Assembly: GCF_001553785.1 (NCBI RefSeq)
Contig: NZ_LOJP01000001.1
Location: 2,281,969-2,345,968, forward strand
Direction: 5' to 3'
Length of the DNA stretch: 64,000 nucleotides
Source: Actinoplanes sp. TFC3
Lineage (GTDB): Bacteria > Actinomycetota > Actinomycetes > Mycobacteriales > Micromonosporaceae
A program made the position numbers and the translations under genes. Shown here piece by piece: positions 8,072 to 15,631 of this stretch (within the stretch, counting starts at the first letter, position 1; the number at the start of each line of letters is the position of its first letter). Under the pieces are notes generated by a model. It made no database searches, had not been told where the DNA came from, and worked only from the letters and a program-made list of their open reading frames with translations.

Positions 8072-9288
8072 GCGGACTCCGTAACGTGCGTGGGCAGGAC
8101 GGCCCCGACCAGATAACCACCCTCGGGCACCGGCCCGGCCGTCAGCGTGCCACCCAGCGTCTCCGCCCGTGCGCGCATGCCGGCGATCCCGGTGCCCGAC
8201 CCGCCGTCGCCGGCCTCGTCGGATTCCGGGCGGGCTGTGCCATCGTTGCGGATGGCCAGGCGCAGCTCGAGCGGGCCGTAGTCGATCGCGATCGTGGCGG
8301 ACTGGGCCAGGGCGTGGCGCCGGACGTTGGTCAGGGCTTCCTGGATGATCCGGTACGCCGCCCGGTCCACCTCCGGCGGCAGCTCGCGCCGGATCCCGGT
8401 CGTCGTGGTGCTGATCGGCAGCCCGGCGTCCGAGGTCAGGTCGGCGAGCCGGTCCAGCCCCAGCGACGGTTGCCGGGGTGCCGCCTCCTGCTCCGGGCGC
8501 AGCGCGTCGAGCACCGCCCGTACCTCGCGCAGCGCCTCCGAGCTGGCCGTCTTGATCGCGGTCAACGCCTCGCGGGCCTGCTCGGGGCGGCTGTCCATCA
8601 GGTGCAGCCCCACCCCGGCCTGCACGTTGATCAGCGACAGGTGGTGGCCGAGGACGTCGTGCAGCTCGCGGGCGATGCGCAGCCGCTCGTCGGAGGTCTG
8701 GCGTTTCTCCTGCTCCTCGTGGGCCCTGGCGCGTTCGGCGTTGACCTTGGCGAGCTGGGCGAAGTAGGCGTCCCGGCTGCGCCCGGCCTCGCCGAGGATC
8801 ATGGTCAGGAACAGGCCGACTGCGGTCAGGATGAGCACGCGAAGGCTCGGCTGGGACGTCAGCGGGACCCCCAGCGGCTCGGCGGCCAGCTTGGTCACGG
8901 TGACGTAGACGAGGTAGGCAGCGGCGGCGACCGGGACAGCGGCGCGGGCGCGGCCCGCCTTCGCCGCGGTGTACAGCGCGATCACCGGGGCGACCAGGAA
9001 CGTCCAGGCCGGCGGCACCAGGGTGGCGTACGCGATGCTGGCCGCCGCCGCGATCGCGAAGACGAACAGGTGGGCCCGGCGCCGCCAGAGCAGGGCCAGC
9101 GGGCCGGCTACCAGCAGCGCGATGCCGATCTTGTCTGCGGGCGCAGCCAGGGCGCCGGCGATGCGAGCGTTGCCGAACAGGTGGAAGCCCAGCGCAACGA
9201 ACGCGGCGGCCTTGAAGTTGTCGCGGCGCGGACCGGGCCGCCGCTGGGAGTAGGGCCGCCGCGGGTGGTAGCTGGGGTGGATCGGCAC
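8068..9288 (-). CDS. Sensor histidine kinase (HisKA_3 family)
   Basis: A 406-residue membrane kinase that partners the downstream NarL-type regulator. The N-terminal half has four or five hydrophobic segments (about residues 18-140). The dimerisation/phosphoacceptor motif RIARELHDVLGHHLSLI carries the His, followed by LRPEQEAA and the ATPase N-box IIQEALTNVRRHA. The G-box is seen in GTGIAGMRARAETLGG. GTG 9288 is chosen because hydrophobic sequence begins shortly after it and upstream in-frame sequence is out of character. The frame has no other domains, so the stimulus is probably sensed by the membrane helices. Confidence 0.9.
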   Translation of the reverse strand: MPIHPSYHPRRPYSQRRPGPRRDNFKAAAFVALGFHLFGNARIAGALAAPADKIGIALLVAGPLALLWRRRAHLFVFAIAAAASIAYATLVPPAWTFLVAPVIALYTAAKAGRARAAVPVAAAAYLVYVTVTKLAAEPLGVPLTSQPSLRVLILTAVGLFLTMILGEAGRSRDAYFAQLAKVNAERARAHEEQEKRQTSDERLRIARELHDVLGHHLSLINVQAGVGLHLMDSRPEQAREALTAIKTASSEALREVRAVLDALRPEQEAAPRQPSLGLDRLADLTSDAGLPISTTTTGIRRELPPEVDRAAYRIIQEALTNVRRHALAQSATIAIDYGPLELRLAIRNDGTARPESDEAGDGGSGTGIAGMRARAETLGGTLTAGPVPEGGYLVGAVLPTHVTESA

Positions 9289-9468
9289 GTCAACGACGCT
9301 ACGGCACCCGGGCGCGGCGGACATCGGACCACGGTGGTGCGACCGGGGGCGTAGGGACCGGCAGTGGCGTACTCCGGTGGACGTACGCGAAGACGCTCTC
9401 CCGGGCCGACGCCCGGCGCGAGCGGATCCCGCAGCCTGGAGGCACACGTTTGCAGGAAGGGGATCGAC

Positions 9469-9897
9469 ATGACGGAGACCAGCGGCACCCGGATGCGCAC
9501 GTCCGACGCCGAGCGCGAGCAGGTTGCCACGATTCTGCGGGCCGCGATGGCCGAGGGGCGGCTCTCGCTGGAGGAGGGCGAGGAGCGGCTGAGCAGCGTG
9601 TACGCGTCCAAGTACCGCGACGAGCTGGCCCCGCTGACCGCCGATCTGCCCGGCGGTGGACGTCAAGCGCTGCGCGAGACCCCTGAGGCGCGCGCCGCGA
9701 CACGCCGGGACCTGCGCCGCCACGCGGGATTCGTGATCTTCATCGCGGCCCTGCTGACCGGGTTGTTCCTGCTGTCCAACGCGCACTTCTTCTGGCCTGC
9801 CATCCCGCTGACGTTCCTGGTCATCGGGCTGATCCGGCACGCCCGCCACGGCGATCGGCGGCCCCGGTTCAGCCACCGGATGCACGGCGGATGGTGA
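9469..9897 (+). CDS. DUF1707 SHOCT-like membrane protein
   Basis: A 142-residue protein beginning at ATG 9469 after an AGGAAGGGG ribosome site. Residues about 8-60 (MRTSDAEREQVATILRAAMA, then RLSLEEGEERLSSVYASKYR) are the DUF1707 domain common in actinobacteria. A basic linker is followed by two hydrophobic helices (about 84-120) and a His/Arg-rich tail. The domain often precedes small membrane or envelope-stress proteins, and its biochemical role is not established. It is divergent from the histidine kinase at 9288. Confidence 0.85.
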   Translation: MTETSGTRMRTSDAEREQVATILRAAMAEGRLSLEEGEERLSSVYASKYRDELAPLTADLPGGGRQALRETPEARAATRRDLRRHAGFVIFIAALLTGLFLLSNAHFFWPAIPLTFLVIGLIRHARHGDRRPRFSHRMHGGW

Positions 9898-9928
9898 TGT
9901 TGGTCTCTCCATAGTGGAAGCGGGGGTC

Positions 9929-9990
9929 GTTGCCCACCTTGTCCACCGATGCGACAGTGGTGCCCCTGATCGGCATGAGGGGTGGGCAAC
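9929..9990 (+). promoter_or_regulatory. Long inverted repeat in leader of YdjM-like gene
   Basis: A perfect 10-bp inverted repeat, GTTGCCCACC (9929-9938) and GGTGGGCAAC (9981-9990), encloses 42 bases and ends five bases before the ATG at 9995. A second, smaller hairpin, CCCCT/AGGGG (9963-9967 and 9978-9982), uses two of the same bases, so the two folds exclude each other. The right arm overlaps the expected ribosome-site region, so the structure could control translation. It could equally be a protein operator. Confidence 0.4.
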
Positions 9991-9994
9991 AACC

Positions 9995-10819
9995 ATGATG
10001 GGTCCGTCGCACGCTTTGTCGGGCGCGGCGGTCTGGCTCGCCGGGAGCTGGGCGCTCGACTATTTCGCGGGCTACGAGCAGAGTCCCCTGGCCGTGGCCA
10101 TTGGCACGACGGTGTGCGCGGGCGGCGCGCTGCTGCCCGACCTCGACCTGTCCGGCAAGGTCACCCGCAATCAGGGCGGCGCCACCGTGGCCCGCACGTT
10201 CGGGGTGTTCTCGCTGTTCATCGCCGAGGTGGTCGAGAAGGTGTCGCTGGGCATCTACACCGCGACCAAGCTCAGCAAGGACCCGCGGCGCAACAACGGC
10301 CACCGCACCTTCACCCACACGCTGCCGTTCGCCGCGCTGGTCGGGTGGGGCACGACGACGCTCGCGACCTCGTACGGCAAATGGGCAGTTGTCGGCATTA
10401 TCTTCTTCATGGCCGGGCTCGCCCTGCGGGGATTGTTCGACGAGTGGGCCGAGCGCGCGGGCTGGGTCATCATCACCATCTCGGCCGCCGCGATCGCCTG
10501 GTTCACCGCGGCCAACCTGCCCGGCGAGCGGGGTTATCCGATGCTCGGCGCGGCGGTCGCCGTGGGGTGCGTGGTGCACCTGTTCGGCGACATGATCACC
10601 AAGAATGGCGTGCCCATCCTGTGGCCCATCCCGCTCAACCGGCGGATGTGGCGGATGATCGGCATCCCCGACGGCATCGCCGTGCAGGTCGGCGGCAAGG
10701 TCGAGACCGTCGTGCTCCGGACCGTTTTCACGGTGATCTCGGTGCTGGCCGTCGCCGCGATGTTCGCCCCGCACGTGCTGCGCCAGCTCAACCTGGACGC
10801 CCTGAGCAGCGGACCCTGA
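9995..10819 (+). CDS. YdjM/DUF457-like membrane metal-dependent hydrolase
   Basis: A 274-residue polytopic membrane protein. The metal-binding residues typical of the YdjM (LexA-regulated, DUF457) family are visible: GPSHALSGA at the N-terminus, LLPDLDL, HRTFTHT and VVHLFGDMITKNG. Six or so hydrophobic segments lie between them. The reaction is not established for the family. Two adjacent ATGs (9995 and 9998) could start it. The frame is open further upstream but contains the inverted repeat and no homology, so I do not extend it. Confidence 0.85.
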   Translation: MMGPSHALSGAAVWLAGSWALDYFAGYEQSPLAVAIGTTVCAGGALLPDLDLSGKVTRNQGGATVARTFGVFSLFIAEVVEKVSLGIYTATKLSKDPRRNNGHRTFTHTLPFAALVGWGTTTLATSYGKWAVVGIIFFMAGLALRGLFDEWAERAGWVIITISAAAIAWFTAANLPGERGYPMLGAAVAVGCVVHLFGDMITKNGVPILWPIPLNRRMWRMIGIPDGIAVQVGGKVETVVLRTVFTVISVLAVAAMFAPHVLRQLNLDALSSGP

Positions 10820-10853
10820 TCAACTCTCGTGTTCGTCCGTTAATGTTTTAGCC

Positions 10854-13484
10854 GTGGCTGAAGGGGAGCGTGAGCGCCTGGCGCAGGCTGACGCAGGCGA
10901 GCAGCCATGGCGCGCCTGGGGTCCCTACCTGGCCGAGCGCGCCTGGGGCACCGTGCGGGAGGACTACAGCGAGCACGGCACCGCCTGGGATTACTTCCCG
11001 CACGACCACGCCCGCTCGCGGACCTACCGGTGGAACGACGACGGCATGGCCGGGCTCAGCGACGACCGGCAGACGTTCTGCTTCGCCTTGGCGCTGTGGA
11101 ACGGGCGCGACCCCATCCTCAAGGAACGCATGTTCGGCCTTGGCGGGGATGGCGGCAACCACGGCGAGGACGTCAAGGAATACTGGTGGTACCAGGACTC
11201 CACCCCCACGCACAGCTGGATGACCTGGCGTTACCACTACCCGCAGGCCGCTTTCCCGTACGACGAGCTGGTAGCCGTCAACGGCCGGCGCTCGCGTGAC
11301 GAGCCGGAATACGAGCTGGTCGACACCGGCGTCTTCGACGAGGACCGGTTCTGGGCGGTGACCGTCGACTACGCCAAGGCCTCGCCGCGTGACACCTGCA
11401 TCCGCATCACCGTGTCCAACCGGGGTCCCGGCGAGGCCACCCTGCACGTGCTGCCATCGCTGTGGTTCCGCAACACCTGGTCCTGGGGTGCGGCCAACCG
11501 CCCCGTCCCGGTGCTCACCGGCACCCCCGGCCGGCTGACCGGCGAGCACCGCAGCCTCGGGCACCTCGAGTTGCGCGGCGAGGGCGAGCCGGCCGCCCTG
11601 ATGTGCGACAACGAGACCAACTCGCAGCGCCTGTGGGGTCAGCCGGGCACGAGCACGTACCCGAAGGACGGCATCAACGATTATGTGGTCTCCGGCGCCC
11701 CGACCGTCAACCCGGCGGGCACGGGCACCAAGGGCGCGCTGCACTACGAGGTGACCCTCGGGCCGGGGGAGACGCGCGAGATCCGGCTGCGGCTGGCCGA
11801 GACAGACGCTCCACCTTCGTTGGATCTGGGCCCCTCATATGAAGAGATCATCACCAAGCGCAAGGCCGAGGCCGACGCCTTCTTCGCCGAGCTGATCCCG
11901 GCGGCGGCCAGCGCGGAGGAAGCGGCGGTCGCGCGGCAGGGCATCGCCGGGCTGATGTGGGGCAAGCAGTTCTACCACTTCGACGTCAAACAATGGCTGC
12001 ACGGCGACCCCGGCTCGGCTCCCCCGCCACCGGGCCGGCGCTACGGGCGCAACAACGCCTGGTGGCACATGAACAGCTTCGACGTCATCTCGATGCCGGA
12101 CCCGTGGGAATACCCCTGGTACGCCGCCTGGGACCTGGCCTTCCACTGCGTCACGATCGCGCGCGTCGACCCCGGGTTCGCCAAGGCCCAGCTGCTGCTG
12201 TTGCTGCGCGAGTGGTACATGCACCCCAACGGCCAGATCCCCGCCTACGAGTGGGCGTTCGGCGACGTCAACCCGCCCGTGCACGCCTGGGCGGCGCTGC
12301 GCGTGTTCGAGATCGACGGCGGGCGTGACCACGACTTCCTCGCCCGGATCATGCACAAGCTGCTGCTCAACTTCACCTGGTGGGTCAACCGCAAGGACGT
12401 GGGCGGCAACAACGTGTTCGAAGGCGGCTTCCTCGGGCTGGACAACGTCGGCCCGTTCGACCGCTCGGCCGCGCTGCCGGTCGCCGGGGTGCTCGAACAG
12501 TCCGACGGCACCGGCTGGATGGCCATGTACGCGCTCAACCTGCTCGACATCTCGATCCGGCTGGCGCTGCACGACCGCACCTACGAGGACATGGCGACCA
12601 AGTTCTTCGAGCACTTCGCCTACATCGCCGAGGCCGCGTACCAGCAGGGTCTCTGGGACGACGAGGACTGCTTCTTCTACGACGTGCTGCGCCTGCCCGA
12701 CGGGCACCGGATGCCGCTCAAGGCCCGCTCGATCGTCGGCCTGCTCCCGCTCGCGGCCACCACGCGGCTGTCCGCCGGCACCCTCACCCGCCTGCCCGAG
12801 CTGGGGGCGCGGTTGCGCTGGCTGCTGGCCAACCAGCCCGACTACGGCGACGTGATCAGCGCACGGCGGCTGTCCCCGGACGGTCGCCAGCAGCGGCTGC
12901 TGTCGATGGTGGGGCAGGACCAGTTGATGCGGATCCTGGCCCGGATGCTCGACCCCGAGGAATTTCTCTCCCCGTACGGCCTCAGAACGCTCTCCCGCTC
13001 CCACGCGGAGAAACCTTTCACGGTCTCGCTCGGCGGCTCGGACTTCACCGTCGGTTACGAGCCCGCCGAGAGCACCAGCGGGCTGTTCGGCGGCAACTCC
13101 AACTGGCGTGGCCCGATCTGGATGCCCACCAACTTTCTGCTGGTCGAGGCGCTGCGCGAGTTCGCCGCGTTCTACGGCGACGACCTACAGGTCGAATATC
13201 CGACCGGCTCGGCCACCAAGTGCTCGCTGACCGCGGTGGCCGACGACCTGTCCCGCCGGTTGATCTCGCTGTTCGTGCCGGACTCGTGGGGCCGGCGCCC
13301 GATCTACGGCGCGAACGAGCTCTTCCAGACCCACCCGGACTGGAAGGACCTGGTCGCCTTCCCCGAGTATTTCCACGGCGACAACGGCGCGGGCCTGGGC
13401 GCCTGGCACCAGACCGGCTGGACCGCCCTGGTCGTCGACCTGATCCTCACCCTGCACCGACCCGAACCACCTAGCCCGTCTTGA
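10854..13484 (+). CDS. GH63-family glucosidase
   Basis: An 876-residue soluble enzyme with the (alpha/alpha)6-barrel architecture of glycoside hydrolase family 63. The N-terminal region has RAWGTVREDYSEHGTAWDYF and GNHGEDVKEYWWY, typical of bacterial proteins annotated as GH63 glucosidases. The barrel contains PWYAAWDLAFHCVTIARVDP, IPAYEWAFGDVNPPVHAWA and SNWRGPIWMPTNFLLVEALR. It would release glucose from an alpha-linked oligosaccharide or glucoside in the cytoplasm, with no signal peptide seen. GTG 10854 is the start. Together with the debranching enzyme at 3830 and the importer at 22.4 kb it suggests alpha-glucoside use, which is inference. The 3' end overlaps the convergent gene by 14 bp. 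Confidence 0.88.
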   Translation: MAEGERERLAQADAGEQPWRAWGPYLAERAWGTVREDYSEHGTAWDYFPHDHARSRTYRWNDDGMAGLSDDRQTFCFALALWNGRDPILKERMFGLGGDGGNHGEDVKEYWWYQDSTPTHSWMTWRYHYPQAAFPYDELVAVNGRRSRDEPEYELVDTGVFDEDRFWAVTVDYAKASPRDTCIRITVSNRGPGEATLHVLPSLWFRNTWSWGAANRPVPVLTGTPGRLTGEHRSLGHLELRGEGEPAALMCDNETNSQRLWGQPGTSTYPKDGINDYVVSGAPTVNPAGTGTKGALHYEVTLGPGETREIRLRLAETDAPPSLDLGPSYEEIITKRKAEADAFFAELIPAAASAEEAAVARQGIAGLMWGKQFYHFDVKQWLHGDPGSAPPPPGRRYGRNNAWWHMNSFDVISMPDPWEYPWYAAWDLAFHCVTIARVDPGFAKAQLLLLLREWYMHPNGQIPAYEWAFGDVNPPVHAWAALRVFEIDGGRDHDFLARIMHKLLLNFTWWVNRKDVGGNNVFEGGFLGLDNVGPFDRSAALPVAGVLEQSDGTGWMAMYALNLLDISIRLALHDRTYEDMATKFFEHFAYIAEAAYQQGLWDDEDCFFYDVLRLPDGHRMPLKARSIVGLLPLAATTRLSAGTLTRLPELGARLRWLLANQPDYGDVISARRLSPDGRQQRLLSMVGQDQLMRILARMLDPEEFLSPYGLRTLSRSHAEKPFTVSLGGSDFTVGYEPAESTSGLFGGNSNWRGPIWMPTNFLLVEALREFAAFYGDDLQVEYPTGSATKCSLTAVADDLSRRLISLFVPDSWGRRPIYGANELFQTHPDWKDLVAFPEYFHGDNGAGLGAWHQTGWTALVVDLILTLHRPEPPSPS

Positions 13485-14484
13485 TCTCGGGGGTGCAGTT
13501 CTCCCGGTAGGGGTCGGCGCGCCACAGGCAGACCTGCAGCGTCACCGCCCGGCCGTTGATGGTGGTGGGGACGGCCGGGCTGTGCACGTAGTTGCGGTTG
13601 TCGACGGCCAGGTCGGTGCCGCAGGAGTGCCAGGGGCCGTCGGTGAAGCGCCAGCGGATCCGGCTGCCGCCCGCTTCCGGGGCGTTGTCGTCCGAGCCGG
13701 CGCGACCCCAGTAGTACGTGCGGCCGTTGCGGCGGGCGTAGCGGGCCGAGCCGTTCATGGCGTCGAAGTCCAGGGTCGGGTCGAGCCGGGTGGCGGCCTT
13801 GTCGTCGAACGTGGTGGGCGTACCGATGATGATTTCGCCCGGGTCGGCGCCGGCGGTGCAGGCGGCGTCGGACTTGTCGGGATCGTCGCGCAGGACCAGG
13901 AACGTGCCGACGCCCACGCCGAGCACCAGCGCCACGGCCAGCATGATGAGCAGGGGGCGGCGGGGGTTGCGGACCGGCCGGTCGATGGGCAGTGGGCGTT
14001 CGATCACCTCGGTGCGGGTGGGGGCCGGCTGCAACTCGCCCTCCAGCACTGGCTCGGGCAGCAGACGCGGCGCTCGCTGATCGGCCTCCTCGGCGCTCTT
14101 GACCAACGCGGCAACGCGTTCGCTGGCTACGCTCAGTTGCCGTTCGGCAGCGGTGTCCGGGGGATCCCCGGCGATCAGCTGCGCGGCCCTGGCGACCGCC
14201 ACCACCGCGATCGGGTTGGTGAGGTAGCGCAGATCGCCGGCCAGCACGGCCCCCACGACGTCCTTGTCCATCGACAGCCCCGGCGCCAGCCGGTGCGTGC
14301 CGATCACCTCGGCGAGATGGCGCAGCGAGGCTGGGCGGCGCCGGCGTTTGGGCACCGGGCGCCCCGGTGGCGGGTGGTATACCCCGTCGCGCCCGGCCCG
14401 GGTCACCGCTGCGCCGAGGTTCGACGTCAGTAACTGGGCCGCCTCGTGGACCTGGGCCCACCACGGCTCGACCGGCTCCATCAT
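13471..14484 (-). CDS. Single-pass membrane protein with extracellular C-terminal domain
   Basis: A 337-residue protein of unknown function. The N-terminal cytoplasmic part (about 1-155) includes an HTH-like stretch, LRHLAEVIGTHRLAPGLSMD, of the kind found at the head of actinobacterial regulators. A basic NPRR is followed by one transmembrane helix near residue 180 (LLIMLAVALVLGVGVGTFLV), then a 140-residue extracellular domain with three or four cysteines and no recognised family. ATG 14484 is preferred over the upstream TTG 14508 because a GGGGGC ribosome site precedes it. A signal-transducing role is possible. Confidence 0.6.
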   Translation of the reverse strand: MMEPVEPWWAQVHEAAQLLTSNLGAAVTRAGRDGVYHPPPGRPVPKRRRRPASLRHLAEVIGTHRLAPGLSMDKDVVGAVLAGDLRYLTNPIAVVAVARAAQLIAGDPPDTAAERQLSVASERVAALVKSAEEADQRAPRLLPEPVLEGELQPAPTRTEVIERPLPIDRPVRNPRRPLLIMLAVALVLGVGVGTFLVLRDDPDKSDAACTAGADPGEIIIGTPTTFDDKAATRLDPTLDFDAMNGSARYARRNGRTYYWGRAGSDDNAPEAGGSRIRWRFTDGPWHSCGTDLAVDNRNYVHSPAVPTTINGRAVTLQVCLWRADPYRENCTPEIKTG

Positions 14485-14537
14485 GCTCGTGATGCCCCCG
14501 TTCAGCAATCGACGCCGACCATTGTGTCAGAGCACGT

Positions 14538-14562
14538 CTATCTGTCTACCGCAGACAGATAG
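14538..14562. promoter_or_regulatory. 25-bp palindrome, TetR-type operator
   Basis: CTATCTGTCT and AGACAGATAG form perfect 10-bp arms around ACCGC, in the 185-bp divergent region between the membrane protein (start 14484) and the secreted protein (start 14670). Length, symmetry and the GTCTACCG-like centre are typical of TetR-family operators. No TetR gene is next to it. Confidence 0.6.
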
Positions 14563-14669
14563 GCCGAGGTCAGGGACATCTCGAGGTTGCTGGGCGGCAG
14601 CCTGCGGGCCGAGCATCGAACTCGTCGCCGGGACGTCCGGCGGCGGTTTGTCTCCACTTAGGAGGACCC

Positions 14670-15014
14670 ATGTCCAAGCCGAAGCGGATCACCCAGGCGC
14701 TGGCAGTGGCCGGCGCCGGCCTCGCGCTCGCCGTCTCCGCCGGAGCCACCGGCGCCCACGCCGCCACCGCGACCGCAGCTGGCGCACCGAGCGCGTCGGC
14801 CGCGGCGGCGTGCGTGTCGCTGGTGGGCACCTACAGCGACGGCTTCTCGAAGTACGGCACGGTCCGCAACATCTGCAGCGGGACGTACTCTTTCTACTTC
14901 GTGATCAACAACTGGCCGGACACCGGCTGCTTCTCGATCGGTGGCAACCAGACCAAGAGCTACCGTACCGGCGGCATCGCCAGCCCGGCGGCGGCCCGGA
15001 CCGCCTACTGCTGA
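14670..15014 (+). CDS. Small secreted cysteine-containing protein
   Basis: A 114-residue protein with a clear Sec signal peptide: a basic MSKPKR start, a hydrophobic ALAVAGAGLALAVSAG core and a GAHAA cleavage region at about residues 28-32. An Ala-rich linker follows, then a mature domain of about 65 residues with four cysteines (CVSL, NICSG, DTGCFS and the terminal YC), which could form two disulfides. A GGAGG ribosome site precedes the ATG. No family is recognised. The upstream TetR-type palindrome probably controls it. Confidence 0.75.
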   Translation: MSKPKRITQALAVAGAGLALAVSAGATGAHAATATAAGAPSASAAAACVSLVGTYSDGFSKYGTVRNICSGTYSFYFVINNWPDTGCFSIGGNQTKSYRTGGIASPAAARTAYC

Positions 15015-15183
15015 TTACTGTCCGTCAACGCTGACGCGAGAGCCGGGCGCCGAAACGGGGGTGTCCGGCTCCCGCGCAGGGGGGTTTCTAGAATCGGTTG
15101 ATGGAGTTCGGTGCCGGCGTGGCTGCGCTCCGGGCCGGGGTACGTGATCGAGCAGGAGCCGGCGTCATGGGAGCGGGCGACCG

Positions 15184-15573
15184 GTGAGTTCACCTGCCGC
15201 TGAGCTGTTCTCGTCGGTGCGAGTGGCGCGGCTGGCCACGGTCACGCCGGACGGGGCACCTCATCTCGTACCCATCGTCTTCGCTGTTGTCGGGCAGGTC
15301 ATCCACACGGCGGTGGACGGCAAACCCAAGCGGCACCGGCGGCTGCAACGGCTGGCCAACATCGAGCGCGAACCGCGGGTGAGCGTGCTCGCCGACCACT
15401 ACGACGACGACTGGGACATGCTGTGGTGGGTTCGCGCCGACGGCCTCGCCACGATCGTCAATGAACCCGAACCCGCCCTGCTCAGCCGCTACCCGCAGTA
15501 CGCCGAAACCCCGCCACCCGGCCCCTTCCTGCGCATCCACGTCACCACCTGGACGTCCTGGTCGAGCACCTAG
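15184..15573 (+). CDS. PPOX-class F420-type oxidoreductase (TIGR03668-like)
   Basis: A 129-residue split-barrel flavin/deazaflavin protein. VARLATVTPDGAPHLVPIVF is the standard first strands of the pyridoxamine-phosphate-oxidase fold, and the actinobacterial subgroup with GKPKRHRRLQRLANIEREPR and VSVLADHYDDDWDMLWWVR matches the TIGR03668 type thought to bind F420. The GTG at 15184 gives the usual length. The substrate is unknown. It lies head-to-tail with the secreted protein but 170 bp away, so it probably has its own promoter. Confidence 0.88.
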   Translation: MSSPAAELFSSVRVARLATVTPDGAPHLVPIVFAVVGQVIHTAVDGKPKRHRRLQRLANIEREPRVSVLADHYDDDWDMLWWVRADGLATIVNEPEPALLSRYPQYAETPPPGPFLRIHVTTWTSWSST

Positions 15574-15631
15574 GCACTCTGAGTACGCCGACTCAAGAGA
15601 GCAGCCCTCACTCTCCGCGACGATCAACGGC

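Noticed and set aside
9367..9388. GCGTAC/GTACGC inverted repeat between the histidine kinase and the DUF1707 gene
   Set aside because: Six-base arms of this composition are expected by chance in such GC-rich DNA, and there is no repressor gene beside it.
15111..15203. 30-codon plus-strand ORF with a protein-like sequence (VPAWLRSGPGYVIEQEP)
   Set aside because: Too short, no ribosome site and overlaps the start of the oxidoreductase; no recognised family.
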